Under the pieces are notes generated by a model. The model searched no databases. It saw only the letters and a list, made by a program, of their open reading frames with translations, and was not told the DNA's origin. Source: Codonopsis lanceolata (Eukaryota; Streptophyta; Magnoliopsida; Asterales; Campanulaceae). Taken from it: a stretch of DNA of 64,000 nucleotides. Both the position numbers and the translations under genes were made by a program. The stretch spans positions 87,168,295-87,232,294 of the forward strand of contig CM028378.1 of the NCBI GenBank assembly GCA_013146195.2, written 5' to 3'. Below, piece after piece: positions 38,001-47,902 of this stretch; the stretch's first letter is position 1; the number at the start of each line of letters is the position of its first letter.

Positions 38001-39503
38001 GAACCAAAGAAGATTGATGAAGCTATCGAAGATCATAACTGGATTGAAGCTATGCAAGAAGAGCTGAACCAGTTTGAAAGATGTAAAGTGTGGAGCTTAG
38101 TTCAAAGACCGACTAATCATCCAGTCATTGGCACCAAGTGGGTTTTCAGAAACAAAAGAGATGAAGATGGAAATGTCACCAGAAACAAAGCTAGATTGGT
38201 TGCACAAGGCTACCGACAGGAAGAAGGAATTGACTTTGATGAAACTTTTGCTCCTGTTGCTAGACTAGAAGCAATCAGACTTTTTCTAGCTTATGCCTCG
38301 TTCATGGACTTCAAAGTGTATCAGATGGATGTAAAGAGTGCCTTTCTGAATGGCGATCTTCAAGAAACTCAGATACGTGGAGCGCCTCTAGGATTTGTCA
38401 TTTCGACAAAATGGATCACGCTCTACCGACTCAAGAAAGCTCTCTCTACTTGCCGAAGCAAGCTCCTAGAGCTTGGTATGAAACCCTATCCAAGTTCTTA
38501 ATTGAACAAGGATTCGTGAGAGGAAGAATCGACACTACTTTATTCATCCTCAAACACAAAGGCCATTCTCTTCTGGTACAAATCTATGTGGACGACATCA
38601 TCTTTGGATCAACTAACCAAAGCCTATGTAAAAGATTCGAGAAGCTGATGCAGAGCAAGTTCGAGATGAGCATGATGGGTGAACTTACCTATTTTCTAGG
38701 ACTGCAGATACAACAGACTTCAGACGGAATCTTCATCAGCCAAACCAAATTGGAAAAGGAACAAACCAAAAAGTTGGTCTTGATTCAACCAAAGGATTTG
38801 AAACTCCAATGTGACTACCATCCTGACAAAGATGAAAAGGGAAAGCAAGAGAACATGACCAAGTACCGAGGAATCATAGGTTCACTTCTTTACCTTACTG
38901 CTAGTAGACCTGACATTATGTTTGCTGTTTGTGTTTGTGCTAGATTTCAGGCAGATCCAAAGGAGTCACATTTGCTTGCTGCCAAACGTATCATCAGATA
39001 TGTATCAAAAACAACAAATCTTGGCATCTGGTATTCCAAATCCAACAACTTCAATCTAGTTGATACTGATGCAGATATTTTGCAAAGTGAGCGTGGAGTG
39101 CAGACTTAATTATCTTGGAAACATTTCTTGACTTGTCTCATGGTCTTGCAAGAAACAAGGATCGGTGCAAATTCAACCACGTAAGGAATACATTCATTGT
39201 GCAAGCATTGCTCTCAACCGCTATGGATGAAGCAACAACTAGTGGACTACAACATCAAGACCTAAAATCCGCCCAATCATGTGTGACATGACCATCTCGA
39301 GTCTCGAAAATCCGATGATGCATTCCAAGACAAAAGCACATTGATATTCGTTATCATTTCCTCAAAGATCATGTGGAAAAAGGTAACATCAGTTTGGAAT
39401 ACGTTCCGAGCATCAATTAGCGACATTCTCACAAAACCCTTTGGATGCCACCGGGTTTGCTTATTTAAGGAGAAATCTTGGTATGATTGATCCTCTTGCT
39501 TAA
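35022..39503 (+). pseudogene. Sirevirus gag end and pol, copy 1 (broken)
   Basis: It starts with the acidic gag-pol linker (DSGPTYDSENEV). The retroviral-type protease motif YLDSGCSRHM is intact here (D-S-G at 36270-36278) but destroyed in copy 2. Then come the integrase zinc region (LWHKRLSHLN...CKACQLGK), the integrase core (LHMDLFGP, RSDNDTEF in place of the usual DNGTEF, QQNGVAERK) at 36575-37201, and the reverse transcriptase (TKWVFRNKRDEDG, YVDDIIFGS at 38585-38611). A decayed RNase H ends near 39503. Frames change at least at 37200, 37870, 38400, 38750 and 39080. Many changes sit at CAG/CTG positions. Confidence 0.88.
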
Positions 39504-40207
39504 GTTTAATATTTTGTTAATGTTTCTTTCATCTTAGGTAGACTCGGTTTTAGACTAATCGGAAGGCGTAAGTTCTCCTTCTAGGAAGACTTAAAGGTTA
39601 GTACTCTTACTTAGTCTATTTTTTTTTGCTAAAGAGGTTTCTAAAGCAATAAAGTGGGTCAAGGATAAAATTTTGTACTTAGAGAAATATCTTAAGTTCG
39701 CTCTTTCAAAGCGATATTTTCTCGCCTTTAAATAGTCCTTGAACCGTCATTTGCCAAACTTTACGATCCCTTTGACAAAACATTTCTCTCTCTACTCTCT
39801 CTCTCTGCATGTAACTACTTTACGCAAATTCAAGTTCTTCTTGTTTTTCTTCTTCTCATCATCAACTGATAGTACGCTCCTCTACTCTACTTTCGAAACT
39901 TACTATGTCGTGCGCATTTCACTTTCATTATCTAAAATTGTTTTGGAATTCAAGCGTCATTTTTGAGTTTATACGATGATTCGCCATTGTTGTTCTTACA
40001 AACTTGAATTCTAACGATCGTTTTTGTATATTCATCGTTTATTCTTAAGAAAACTTACGTTATACTTTTTCTCAGTGTGGTTTCTCTAAACATTCTAGGG
40101 TTTCAAGTTTTTGATTCGAAAATTTCAATTATTTTAGAAAACTTTGAAATTCACCTTGTTTAAGTTGTCTAGATGAAAAGCCTAATTTTTATTTTGTTTT
40201 CTTTCGA
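39504..40207 (+). other. Spacer between pol and accessory ORF, Sirevirus copy 1
   Basis: This is the counterpart of 58741-59459 in copy 2. It keeps TTTAAATAG (39726-39734), the CT-rich leader (39780-39805) and an intron-like segment ending TTTCTTTCGAGGCAAG. The ATG before the intron is lost (TGATAGTACG at about 39866 replaces ATGGTACG), and the acceptor AG is disturbed. Confidence 0.6.
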
Positions 40208-41762
40208 GGCAAGAACTTCAAAATCAGCGCTTAGCAGCGGAAAGAGTTTGAATCAGGAAGCTGAGATTCCTCGGTTTGGACATCAACCTTAGAGGATTCC
40301 CCACCTTTCAGCTCGTGACATTATAATTCCTCGGACCACTAAGCTATACATTCTGGAATGTGCATTGACCTTACGTCAATCAACTCCGTAGGCTGCGTCA
40401 AGCTTGCAAAGACATGGGCGCCTCGGGATTCTACCCCTCTTACGCCTCAACGGCGTAAATTATAGCAATCTTCTAGCGGAAGAATTCTATCGGAAGGATG
40501 GAACTCATGAGCAAGTGTTCTTCGAGGATGGATTAGGGGAATCCTATCTCCATTTCGCTAAGTCTATCGCCACTCTCATAGGCGTACATTACGGAGGAGC
40601 TCTTGCGGTAACTATATGGTGAGAGGCTATGCAGGGAAGCCATGAGGGGAGTAGACACCTAATGGAGCCTCGAGGGAAAATGCTCAAATCTGTTCCCTCT
40701 TGGCGTCTCTTGCACCGGCCATCTTATAGGCAAGGGCTCTATTCAAAAGTGGAGCTCATGACATGTTTCGACCCGACAAATCAAATTGACGGTCTTGTAT
40801 ATTCCTTCAACTAACGTCTCAAGCGGGGGGTCATCATCTTTGGCGAGCTAAGGTGGGTGGAGAAAGCAAAGAACAACCCCACTTGAAACGCCCTTCGTCG
40901 GTGCGATCGATGCTTTTAAGGGATGATGCAAATATCAACTCTTCTTTGAAGAAGATGAGTTGTATCTGATGGAGGGCGACTCACGACCTCGTTTTTCGGT
41001 AAGTATGCGAATACGAGCAAAAGCGACAGGATGCGAAGATCTGCCGTGACTCTTGAAAAGGGTGGCGAGCCCATACCCGTCTTGGTCACCACTTCAACAT
41101 GGAAGCCCGTGAAGGCTGCCATCAAACCATTCAAAAGGTTTAGAAAAATATGGTGATCAAGTGGGTCTCCATCAGGCAGGCAGGGCGATGAAAGCTTAGC
41201 ACTGGACCAAGATGGCCGAAGGCAAGCAAAGAAAGGCCGGGAAGAGCAACTCCAAGCGAAGAGGGCTTGAGCCAAGTGGATAAGGAGGCAGATGAAGGAA
41301 GGCGAAAAGAAGAAGGCACAGGCCAATCCGGCCATTCTTCTCCTCCATCTACCCAAGCCAAGCCATCCTCTCGACCACCAAACCCGACCAACCACCCTCC
41401 CACCCTCTCCGCACCCACTCCGAGCCAAAGCGAAGGAGACTTCGTAAAACCTTTGAACCGACCCACTTAGGTAGTCCCTCCAACTCTGTAGATGAAGCGG
41501 TAGGTCTCTGACCGGCCGGAGGAAGAAAAGGAGAGCTGCAGGTCCCAATGACCACCCGACTACTACCTCTGCCGACGCCCAGGCCTCAAAGCGCCAGCCT
41601 TCATCTATACCTTCCCTCTGAGCACTTGACGACTAGAGCAAACCTTACTGTCAACCCTTCATCTATACATCAGCCTTCATCTATTCATAAAGGTCATCTA
41701 CTCGGGAGGTCACCAGGAGGGTCTATCCCTCGGGAGGAGCCTCAAATCGGGAGGAGCCAACT
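40208..41762 (+). pseudogene. Sirevirus accessory (env-like) ORF, copy 1, broken
   Basis: It is collinear with 59460-61090 of copy 2. Fragments such as SIATLIGVHYGGALAV (about 40560-40610) and GILPLLRLNGVNYSNLLAEEFY are recognisable, in changing frames. It ends in the N gap within the proline-rich region. Substitutions and indels relative to copy 2 are very frequent and cluster at CAG/CTG. Confidence 0.8.
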
Positions 41763-41862
41763 NNNNNNNNNNNNNNNNNNNNNNNNNNNNNNNNNNNNNN
41801 NNNNNNNNNNNNNNNNNNNNNNNNNNNNNNNNNNNNNNNNNNNNNNNNNNNNNNNNNNNNNN
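41763..41862. other. Assembly gap, 100 N
   Basis: A gap of unknown true size joins the accessory ORF of Sirevirus copy 1 directly to an RNase H domain of an Athila element in the opposite orientation to Athila X. The missing Sirevirus 3' LTR and Athila 5' half should lie here. Confidence 0.99.
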
Positions 41863-43157
41863 GGAGCCGTGTTAGGACAAAGGGTAGATAGAAAGCCTCA
41901 TGTGATCCATTATGCTAGCTGAACTCTAAATGATGCTCAATTGAATTATACCACTCTGAAAAGGAATTTTTAGCAGAGTATATGCTTTAGAAAAATTTAG
42001 ATCATATTTGCTAGGATCAAAGGTGATAATTTTTCTGATCATTCTGCATTGAAAATATCTGTTAAGTAAGAAGGATGCTAAACCAAGATTAATTAGATGG
42101 ATGTTATTGTTACAAGAATTTGACATAACTATCAAGGATAAAAAGGAACCGAGAATGTTGTGGCCGACCACTTGTCTAGGTTAAATTTTCACCCTTGCTT
42201 GAGCGTCAATTTCTTGATCTGTCCCCATAAATGACAATTTTCTGATGAACAACTCCTAGCCATTAAAGATCGACCCTTGGTATCTTGATTTTGTCAACTA
42301 TTATGCGATATCATTAATCAGGATTTTGATCATTACGAAAGAAGAAATTTTGGCGGATACTAAAAATTACTTTTTAGGAAGCTCCTCATTTATACAAAAT
42401 TTGTTCGATTCTTTAATAAGAAGATGCATTCAGAAAAAGACCAACAAGGTATCATGGAATTTTGCCATGGATATTCTTGTGGTGGTCATTTAGTGGTAAT
42501 AAAAGCTCGAAAATTTTGCAATCGGGGTTTGTATTGGCCCTCTTGTTTTTAGAGATTGTGAGCTGTTTCTGAGAACATGTGACAAATGCCAAAGAACAGG
42601 TGGTATAGGAAGAAGCGAGATGCCCTTACATGTTAATTTAGTAGTTGAAATTTTGATGTTTGGGGTATTGATTTTATGGGTCCCTTCCCTATGTCCAATA
42701 ATTGCGAAAGTATATTCTAGTAGCATTGATTATGTTTCTAAATGGATAGAAGCAGAGCAACAAAGACTAATGATGGAAAACAGTAGTCAAGTTTGTAGAA
42801 GATTTATTTGCTAGATATGGAGTCCCTAAGGCCATAATAAGTGACCATGGAACTCATTTTACCAATAAGTTGTTAAATAATGTTCTTAGAAAGCATGGTG
42901 TAACTCACAAGTTAGCTACACCGTATCATCCACAAACATCCGGACAAGTAGAAGTAAGCAATAGGCAGATAAAAGCAGTATTAGAAAAGACTGTTAGGCC
43001 TAATCGTAAAGATTGGGAATCTAAACTCAAGGATGCTTTATGGGCATACCGAATCGCTTTTAAGACACCCATAGGAATGAGTCCATATAGAATGGTATAT
43101 GGCAAAGCTTGCCATTTACCGCTTGAAATTGAGCACAAAGCCTATTGGGCAAGTTAA
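41863..43157 (+). pseudogene. Athila pol remnant: RNase H and integrase
   Basis: RNase H blocks (VLGQRVDRKPHVIHYAS, FSDHSALKYL, ADHLSRL near the C-terminus) span 41863-42180 in shifting frames. The integrase has the zinc region at about 42570-42600 (CDKCQRTG), the first catalytic Asp in GIDFMGP (about 42663), the second in SDHGTHF (about 42840-42860), and Glu in SGQVEVSNRQIK (about 42940-42970). The last 95 residues (42870-43157) are open and end GKACHLPLEIEHKAYWA, characteristic of Athila. The upstream part is broken by stops. Confidence 0.88.
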
Positions 43158-43896
43158 AGAATTAAATTTAGATTTAACATTGGCCGAGAAGAAAGATTGC
43201 TTCAGCTTAAATGAGTTAGAAGAACATAGACTTAATTCATGAGAATGCGAAGACGTATAAAGAAAAGACCAAAAGTATCATGACATGGGATTAGCCAACA
43301 AAATGCTTCATCCAGTATGAAAGTATTATTGTTTAACTCTAGGTTAAGGCTATTCCTGTGAAAGTTAAAATCTAAATGGTCCGGTCCTTTTTAGAATAGT
43401 ACGAATTTATCCTCATGGGGTCAGTTGATATACAAAACCCCAAAAATAATGAAGTGTTTAAAGTGAATGGACACCGACTCAAGCCATATTTTGAGCCAAT
43501 GTCGCTGAACGAACAATTGAGTTAATCCATTTGGCCGACAATGAACCACCAAGAGATTAGGCTTGCGCTTGGTCGAGCCAAAGACGCAAACAAAGGCGCT
43601 AAGTGGGAGGCAACCCACTATGTTGAAGTTATTTTGTTATTTAGTTAGTTTAAATATGCTTTTCTCCGTTAAATTTTATTTTTGGACATCTAATTTTTAA
43701 TTAAATATGCCAAAATTCAAGTTTGGGGAGAGAAAACATCTTAGTGTTGTATTTATATGTTACTAATAATTTTAGTTTAGAATTTTTGTTTAGATTTTGC
43801 ATACAGAAATATCCAAGACATAACGGAAAGTTAACTAAGGGCTAAACCGCAAACCGTTGAAAAGTCGAAAAGAAAACAAGAAGGGAAGTCACGCCC
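43158..43896 (+). other. Post-integrase spacer of Athila Y
   Basis: Degenerate pol C-terminus runs to about 43560. A hairpin GTGGG-AGGCAA-CCCAC lies at 43603-43618, and the first of four polypurine-like tracts, CAAGTTTGGGGAGAGAAAA, at about 43718-43736. No open frame of note. Confidence 0.5.
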
Positions 43897-44067
43897 ACCT
43901 TGCGACGCAGGTGGAGGACCTTGCGACCGCAAGGTCCCCAGTAAATGCATATCTCGTGCAACGTACAATCAGTCATGGGGAATCAGCAGAATCAGAAACG
44001 GTTTGACTGCCGACCTTGTGGACGCAAGGTGTGGTAGACCTTGCGACCGCAAGGTCCCCTTATTTAA
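43897..44067 (+). promoter_or_regulatory. LTR-like palindrome array and TATA-like box before the env-like ORF
   Basis: Four ACCTTGCG-NN-CGCAAGGT palindromes lie at 43897-43912 (2-nt deletion), 43918-43935, 44013-44030 and 44038-44055, in two pairs. The intact pair starts are 25 bp apart, the same as in the LTR. TATTTAAG (44061-44068) follows the last one. This arrangement also defines the promoter region of the LTR. That it drives the ORF starting at 44534 is an inference. Confidence 0.65.
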
Positions 44068-44360
44068 GGCTGCCGGGTTTCCATTTGCAGAAATCACACA
44101 ACTCCTTCCCTCCTTCAAGCAGTAGTGCAGCAGCAGTCCAAATCCCTTCAAAAATTCCGGCAAGATCTCTTCAAATACCGGCATTAATCTCAAAGATCAT
44201 CTCCCTCCTCCCTCAAACTCTTCATCTCCTTCATCCACTCATCCACCATTGCACCCCACAAATTGAAGATTTTGAAGAAAGAGAAGGAAGATCCTCCATT
44301 GTTGCCGTCAAAAGATCAAGCTCCACTCCGGCTGCATTCACTCGATTAAGGCTGCAAACA

Positions 44361-44512
44361 AGTAACTCTAACACCCTATTTAAATTTATACGTAAATTAT
44401 TTGCATGCTAGGGTGCTAGATAGCTTTAACGTAGATATAATTTTTGCATGCTTTAGAATAAATTTTTATTTTTTTATTTTAAAACACAATTTTAATTGTT
44501 AAACTTTTTAGT
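44361..44512 (+). other. Possible 5' UTR intron before the Athila env-like ORF
   Basis: AACAA|GTAACT at 44360/44361 is a fair donor. A T-rich tract ending CTTTTTAG at about 44512 is a fair acceptor, 22 nt before the ATG. The AT-rich segment between is intron-like. No transcript evidence is available, so this is a prediction only. Confidence 0.35.
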
Positions 44513-44533
44513 TTTAATTTTTTATCAAACAAA

Positions 44534-45289
44534 ATGTTCCGTAGGCGTAGAAATTCCGGTGCTTCATCCTCCGGCCCTGCTCAGGAGGAAGAGCAAAATT
44601 TTGACATAACCCGATTTGTTTCCTACGAGGCATCTGAGAGGTACACCAACAAACTCTCCAAGTCCTTGGTGCCCGAAAGGGGATTCAAGGCTGAAGACTT
44701 TGGTATACGTCCCAATCTGATAGCTCGTAGGTGGGGGCTTTTGTTAGATTCTCCGCCTAGGGACGCCGTAGTCCCTATTGTCCGAGAATTCTATGCTAAT
44801 GGTGACATTAGCATGGATGGGGGTGTGCAAGACACTATTTATGTTAGGGGCACAGTAGTTGATTTTTCGACCCAAAGCATTAACACCTATTTCGGCACCT
44901 CCAACTTTGCGGTTGGTGCCGATGACTATAGCACACACCTCAACCCCCGTATCCCTGTCGAGGTAGTCAATGCTACCATTGCTCTCCCTGGTGTGGAGTG
45001 GTCCTATAACCGTAACCCACCTTATGGACCACGCACCATGAGAGAGTCCTTCCTCCAAGACACGGCCAAGCCCGTGTATAAATTTGTTTGCGGACGTCTC
45101 ATGCCCTCAAGTCACCAAAACACGGTGAATTGGGAGAGGGCTGTCTTGACCTACACCATTATGACTGGTGGGTCTATTGATGTTGGCCGTTTGATCAACG
45201 GCCAAATCAAGACCCTTATTAGAGGTAGGACGAATGCGGGGTTTGCGTTCCCGCATTTGATTACCGACTTGTGTAGGGGGCAAACGTGA
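44534..45289 (+). CDS. Athila env-like accessory ORF (putative plant transposon protein)
   Basis: The open frame is 251 codons, starting MFRRRRNSGASSSG after an AT-rich leader. Its body (FVSYEASERY, YVRGTVVDFSTQSINTYFG, INGQIKTLIRGRT, FAFPHLITDLCRG) matches the conserved protein of unknown function encoded downstream of pol in Athila elements, often called env-like. No signal peptide or transmembrane stretch is visible, so a true envelope role is not supported. It stops at 45287-45289, earlier than is usual for the family, and related sequence may continue in other frames to about 45650. It lies behind an LTR-like promoter array and a possible intron. Confidence 0.75.
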   Translation: MFRRRRNSGASSSGPAQEEEQNFDITRFVSYEASERYTNKLSKSLVPERGFKAEDFGIRPNLIARRWGLLLDSPPRDAVVPIVREFYANGDISMDGGVQDTIYVRGTVVDFSTQSINTYFGTSNFAVGADDYSTHLNPRIPVEVVNATIALPGVEWSYNRNPPYGPRTMRESFLQDTAKPVYKFVCGRLMPSSHQNTVNWERAVLTYTIMTGGSIDVGRLINGQIKTLIRGRTNAGFAFPHLITDLCRGQT

Positions 45290-47902
45290 GAATGCCCAAA
45301 CACGCCGAGAGGTCAAGGCCGGTCCTGGCCATTACTAGGGCCATTTTGTTTGAACATCACCAGCCAGCTCGAGAGTGAGGGTTCCTCAAGAGGAGGAAAC
45401 CGAAGAGGAAGAGGACCCGCCTTGGGATTCCAACAGTTGGAGGAAGTGCCCTCCAAACCGATATGGTGAGTCGAAGCTGGCACAAATGCGTCGACCACCG
45501 AAATTTTTCTACTGAAGTTAACACCGTGGGACATAATGTCTCAAATTATTATGGGCTGCCACCAGCACGATCCCCGAAGTTTCCCCTCATTCGTTATCTC
45601 CGCCCGACTCACCTTGAGTCGAGGCCCAAGTTCCTCGTTCGTTAGGTGGACCCGCCACGCCCTTTTATATTTGTCCTACCCCATCAATCCTCTCATATGT
45701 TCCTCTATTTTGAGGACAAAATAGAACTTAAGTTTGGGGGGGGGATTTAAAATTTGAAGTCTTAGCAGGTCCTAGCCTAACGAGGAATGGAGTTGGGCTA
45801 TGTCGTTAGGGTGAAAGAGAATTTTTTTTATATGATGACCATTTAACTCTTCACCCTATTTTTCCTGTTTTTATTTTTTCTGATTTTCGGAGTTGTTGGC
45901 ATGACCAGAATACTATAATAGGAAGGACCTTTAGGGTCCTAACAATTGTGTCATCGTCATCATCTCCCATTTTCTTAAAAAAAATATATTAAAAAAAATT
46001 TAATTCAAAATATTCATCCTCGAGTTTAGGTGTGGTAATGCTAGTCGTAGTCCATGAGGAGATTAGTGCAATGAATCACATAGTTAGTCTGTAGATCCCT
46101 CTGGAATTTGCTTAATTTTGCGAAACTTTTACTTTTCTCCAAATTCTTCATGCACACACACCAGTCATAATTATGGATTAATTAGAATAGTTTTATAAAG
46201 TTTATAACACCTATTTCACTTCAACAAGATATGCACAAGAATATGATGCATAGCCATTCGAACATAATTGTTGCATTAAATTGTAACTTAGGGTCAATTG
46301 CATGATAGTTAGATCCCTTGGATTTTTCTCATTTATATATCTCAAGCACACTTTCGAACCGTGTCTGCATGTTAGTCTCAATTGTCCCTACCATCTGTCT
46401 TAGCGAATGCTTATGTGAAATCCAGTGATGCTAAACATTCAACCCCAATTCCCATAGTTGATATGATATTTTGTGTTGTCTTACTTGCTTTAAATACTAT
46501 GTGAGCATTTGGCATTAAGAAATGACTTAGGCCATCTTTGGATCGTTAGAGCCTAAATATTCCCTGACCTATACTAAAATATATCCCTAGTGTCCCCTTT
46601 GAGCCTAATGAAAAGAATGGAGTGTGCTAAGCACACTATTTAAACCCCCATTCGCCATCGCTTCTATTACCCACATTAACTTAACCCTAAAAGCCTATAC
46701 ACTTTTAGCCTACCCTTTGAGAGAGTAGGATGTGGGTGGGAAATTGATTCTAGGAGGACCACTTCTTTTCGTTAGGCTATTTTTTGAAGACTTCTTCTTC
46801 CGTCGAAAAAAAAAAATGTGTCGACGAAAAATGAAACGGAAGAAGAAGAGTGTAAACAAAGATTCAAATGGAAGCATAGCTTTCAAGAGAAAAATATGTT
46901 AGAAAAATTCTACTGATTAGAATGATGTGATATTTTTAGAAGATTTATTGCCCAAAACAAGTTTGGGGGAGAAAGAAGAAAACTTAAAAGTTACAGAAAG
47001 CACCCCTCCACTTGTGGTCTTTGCAGTCCTAGCCTAAATAGGGAAAACTTCCTTTGCTTGGAAGTATGAGGGATAAAGGGTAGTCTTACTCTCTCACTTT
47101 GAATTCCAATCCTTTCCATCAAATCCCCCAACACCTTGGCCTTACATTACAAGCTTATAAAGTCCTAATGATCTTCTTGCCAATGCTTATGTTGTTTTTA
47201 CTGTCAAGTGAGTAACATGAAATTGATCACACACTTCATAATCATTATTATTCACCCTAAAGCTCACTGTGTTAGCATAATCTTAGCTATTACAAGTCAT
47301 TGGGATAGGAGAGCATTGTATGTCATACATAGAAGTGCATGGGATGGATGTATAAGTCTTTTAAATCCTTGGGACCTTTCTGTCTGTAACTGACCGGGTT
47401 TGGATGGTAGATTTCATAATTCTTAAATGCATGATTTTCTACTAAACTTTGATTTTCATATGAATGTGGTGTTTAGCTTAATAAAACTGTTTTAGTTAAG
47501 ATATTCTTTAAGACTGGTGATCACACACACACGGAGAAATTAAAAGTAGTAGCAGTCTTAAGAAAAGACTAGTTGGTTTTATATGACTAAGCCTGCATAT
47601 ATGTGGTGAGCACCAAACTGAGATTACATGCATGCCATACACTTATAACTTGAGATGAAGCCAAAAAGATTTTATGTCTTATTTTTATGTGTAATTTTAT
47701 TCGCTTTTGTATTTATTTGTTTTTGTATTTATTCGCATAGTCGAGTCACTCGAAAGAGTCTCCTTGAGTTTGTGGGTTTATAGAGGAGTGTAAATAGTGT
47801 CACCCTCACAAAAAGATTTTAATTTTTGTTATTTATATGCTTTTGTATTTATAAGTTTATTTGTTTACTCGTGGACGAGCAAAGTTCAAGTTTGGGGGTA
47901 TT
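45290..47902 (+). other. Long non-coding 3' region of Athila Y
   Basis: No gene is visible past the decayed end of the env-like ORF. Polypurine-like tracts occur at about 45732-45744 (AAGTTTGGGGGGGGG), 46957-46970 (AAGTTTGGGGGAGA) and finally 47889-47899, the functional tract. From about 46360 onward the region is the reverse complement of 26520-28057 in Athila X. Confidence 0.6.

Larger units (their letters stand above)
28058..41762 (+). mobile_element. Sirevirus (SIRE-type Ty1/Copia), copy 1, 3'-truncated by gap
   Basis: The element begins at TGTTGATTC (28058) inside Athila X. It has a 5' LTR, a primer-binding site at about 29290, gag, a LINE insertion (30359-35021), pol, a spacer and accessory-ORF remnants up to the N gap. 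It is collinear with copy 2 (52523-63864) but carries many small indels and substitutions, many at CAG/CTG sites. Its 3' LTR is missing. Confidence 0.92.

Noticed and set aside
40916..41548. Long minus-strand frame over the Sirevirus accessory ORF region
   Set aside because: Antisense shadow of the proline-rich, CT-rich coding strand. The same shadow appears in copy 2 at 60415-60893.
43897..44055. Palindromic repeats as a CRISPR-like array
   Set aside because: Four partly degenerate palindromes with 3-120 bp spacing in a plant LTR element. No spacer structure or cas genes.
44016..44411. 131-codon plus frame before the Athila env-like ORF
   Set aside because: It starts inside a palindrome, is low-complexity Ser/Pro, and covers the putative leader and intron. 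No domain recognised.
44534..45289. True retroviral envelope gene
   Set aside because: No signal peptide, furin-like site or transmembrane helix is visible. It matches the plant-specific accessory protein family instead.
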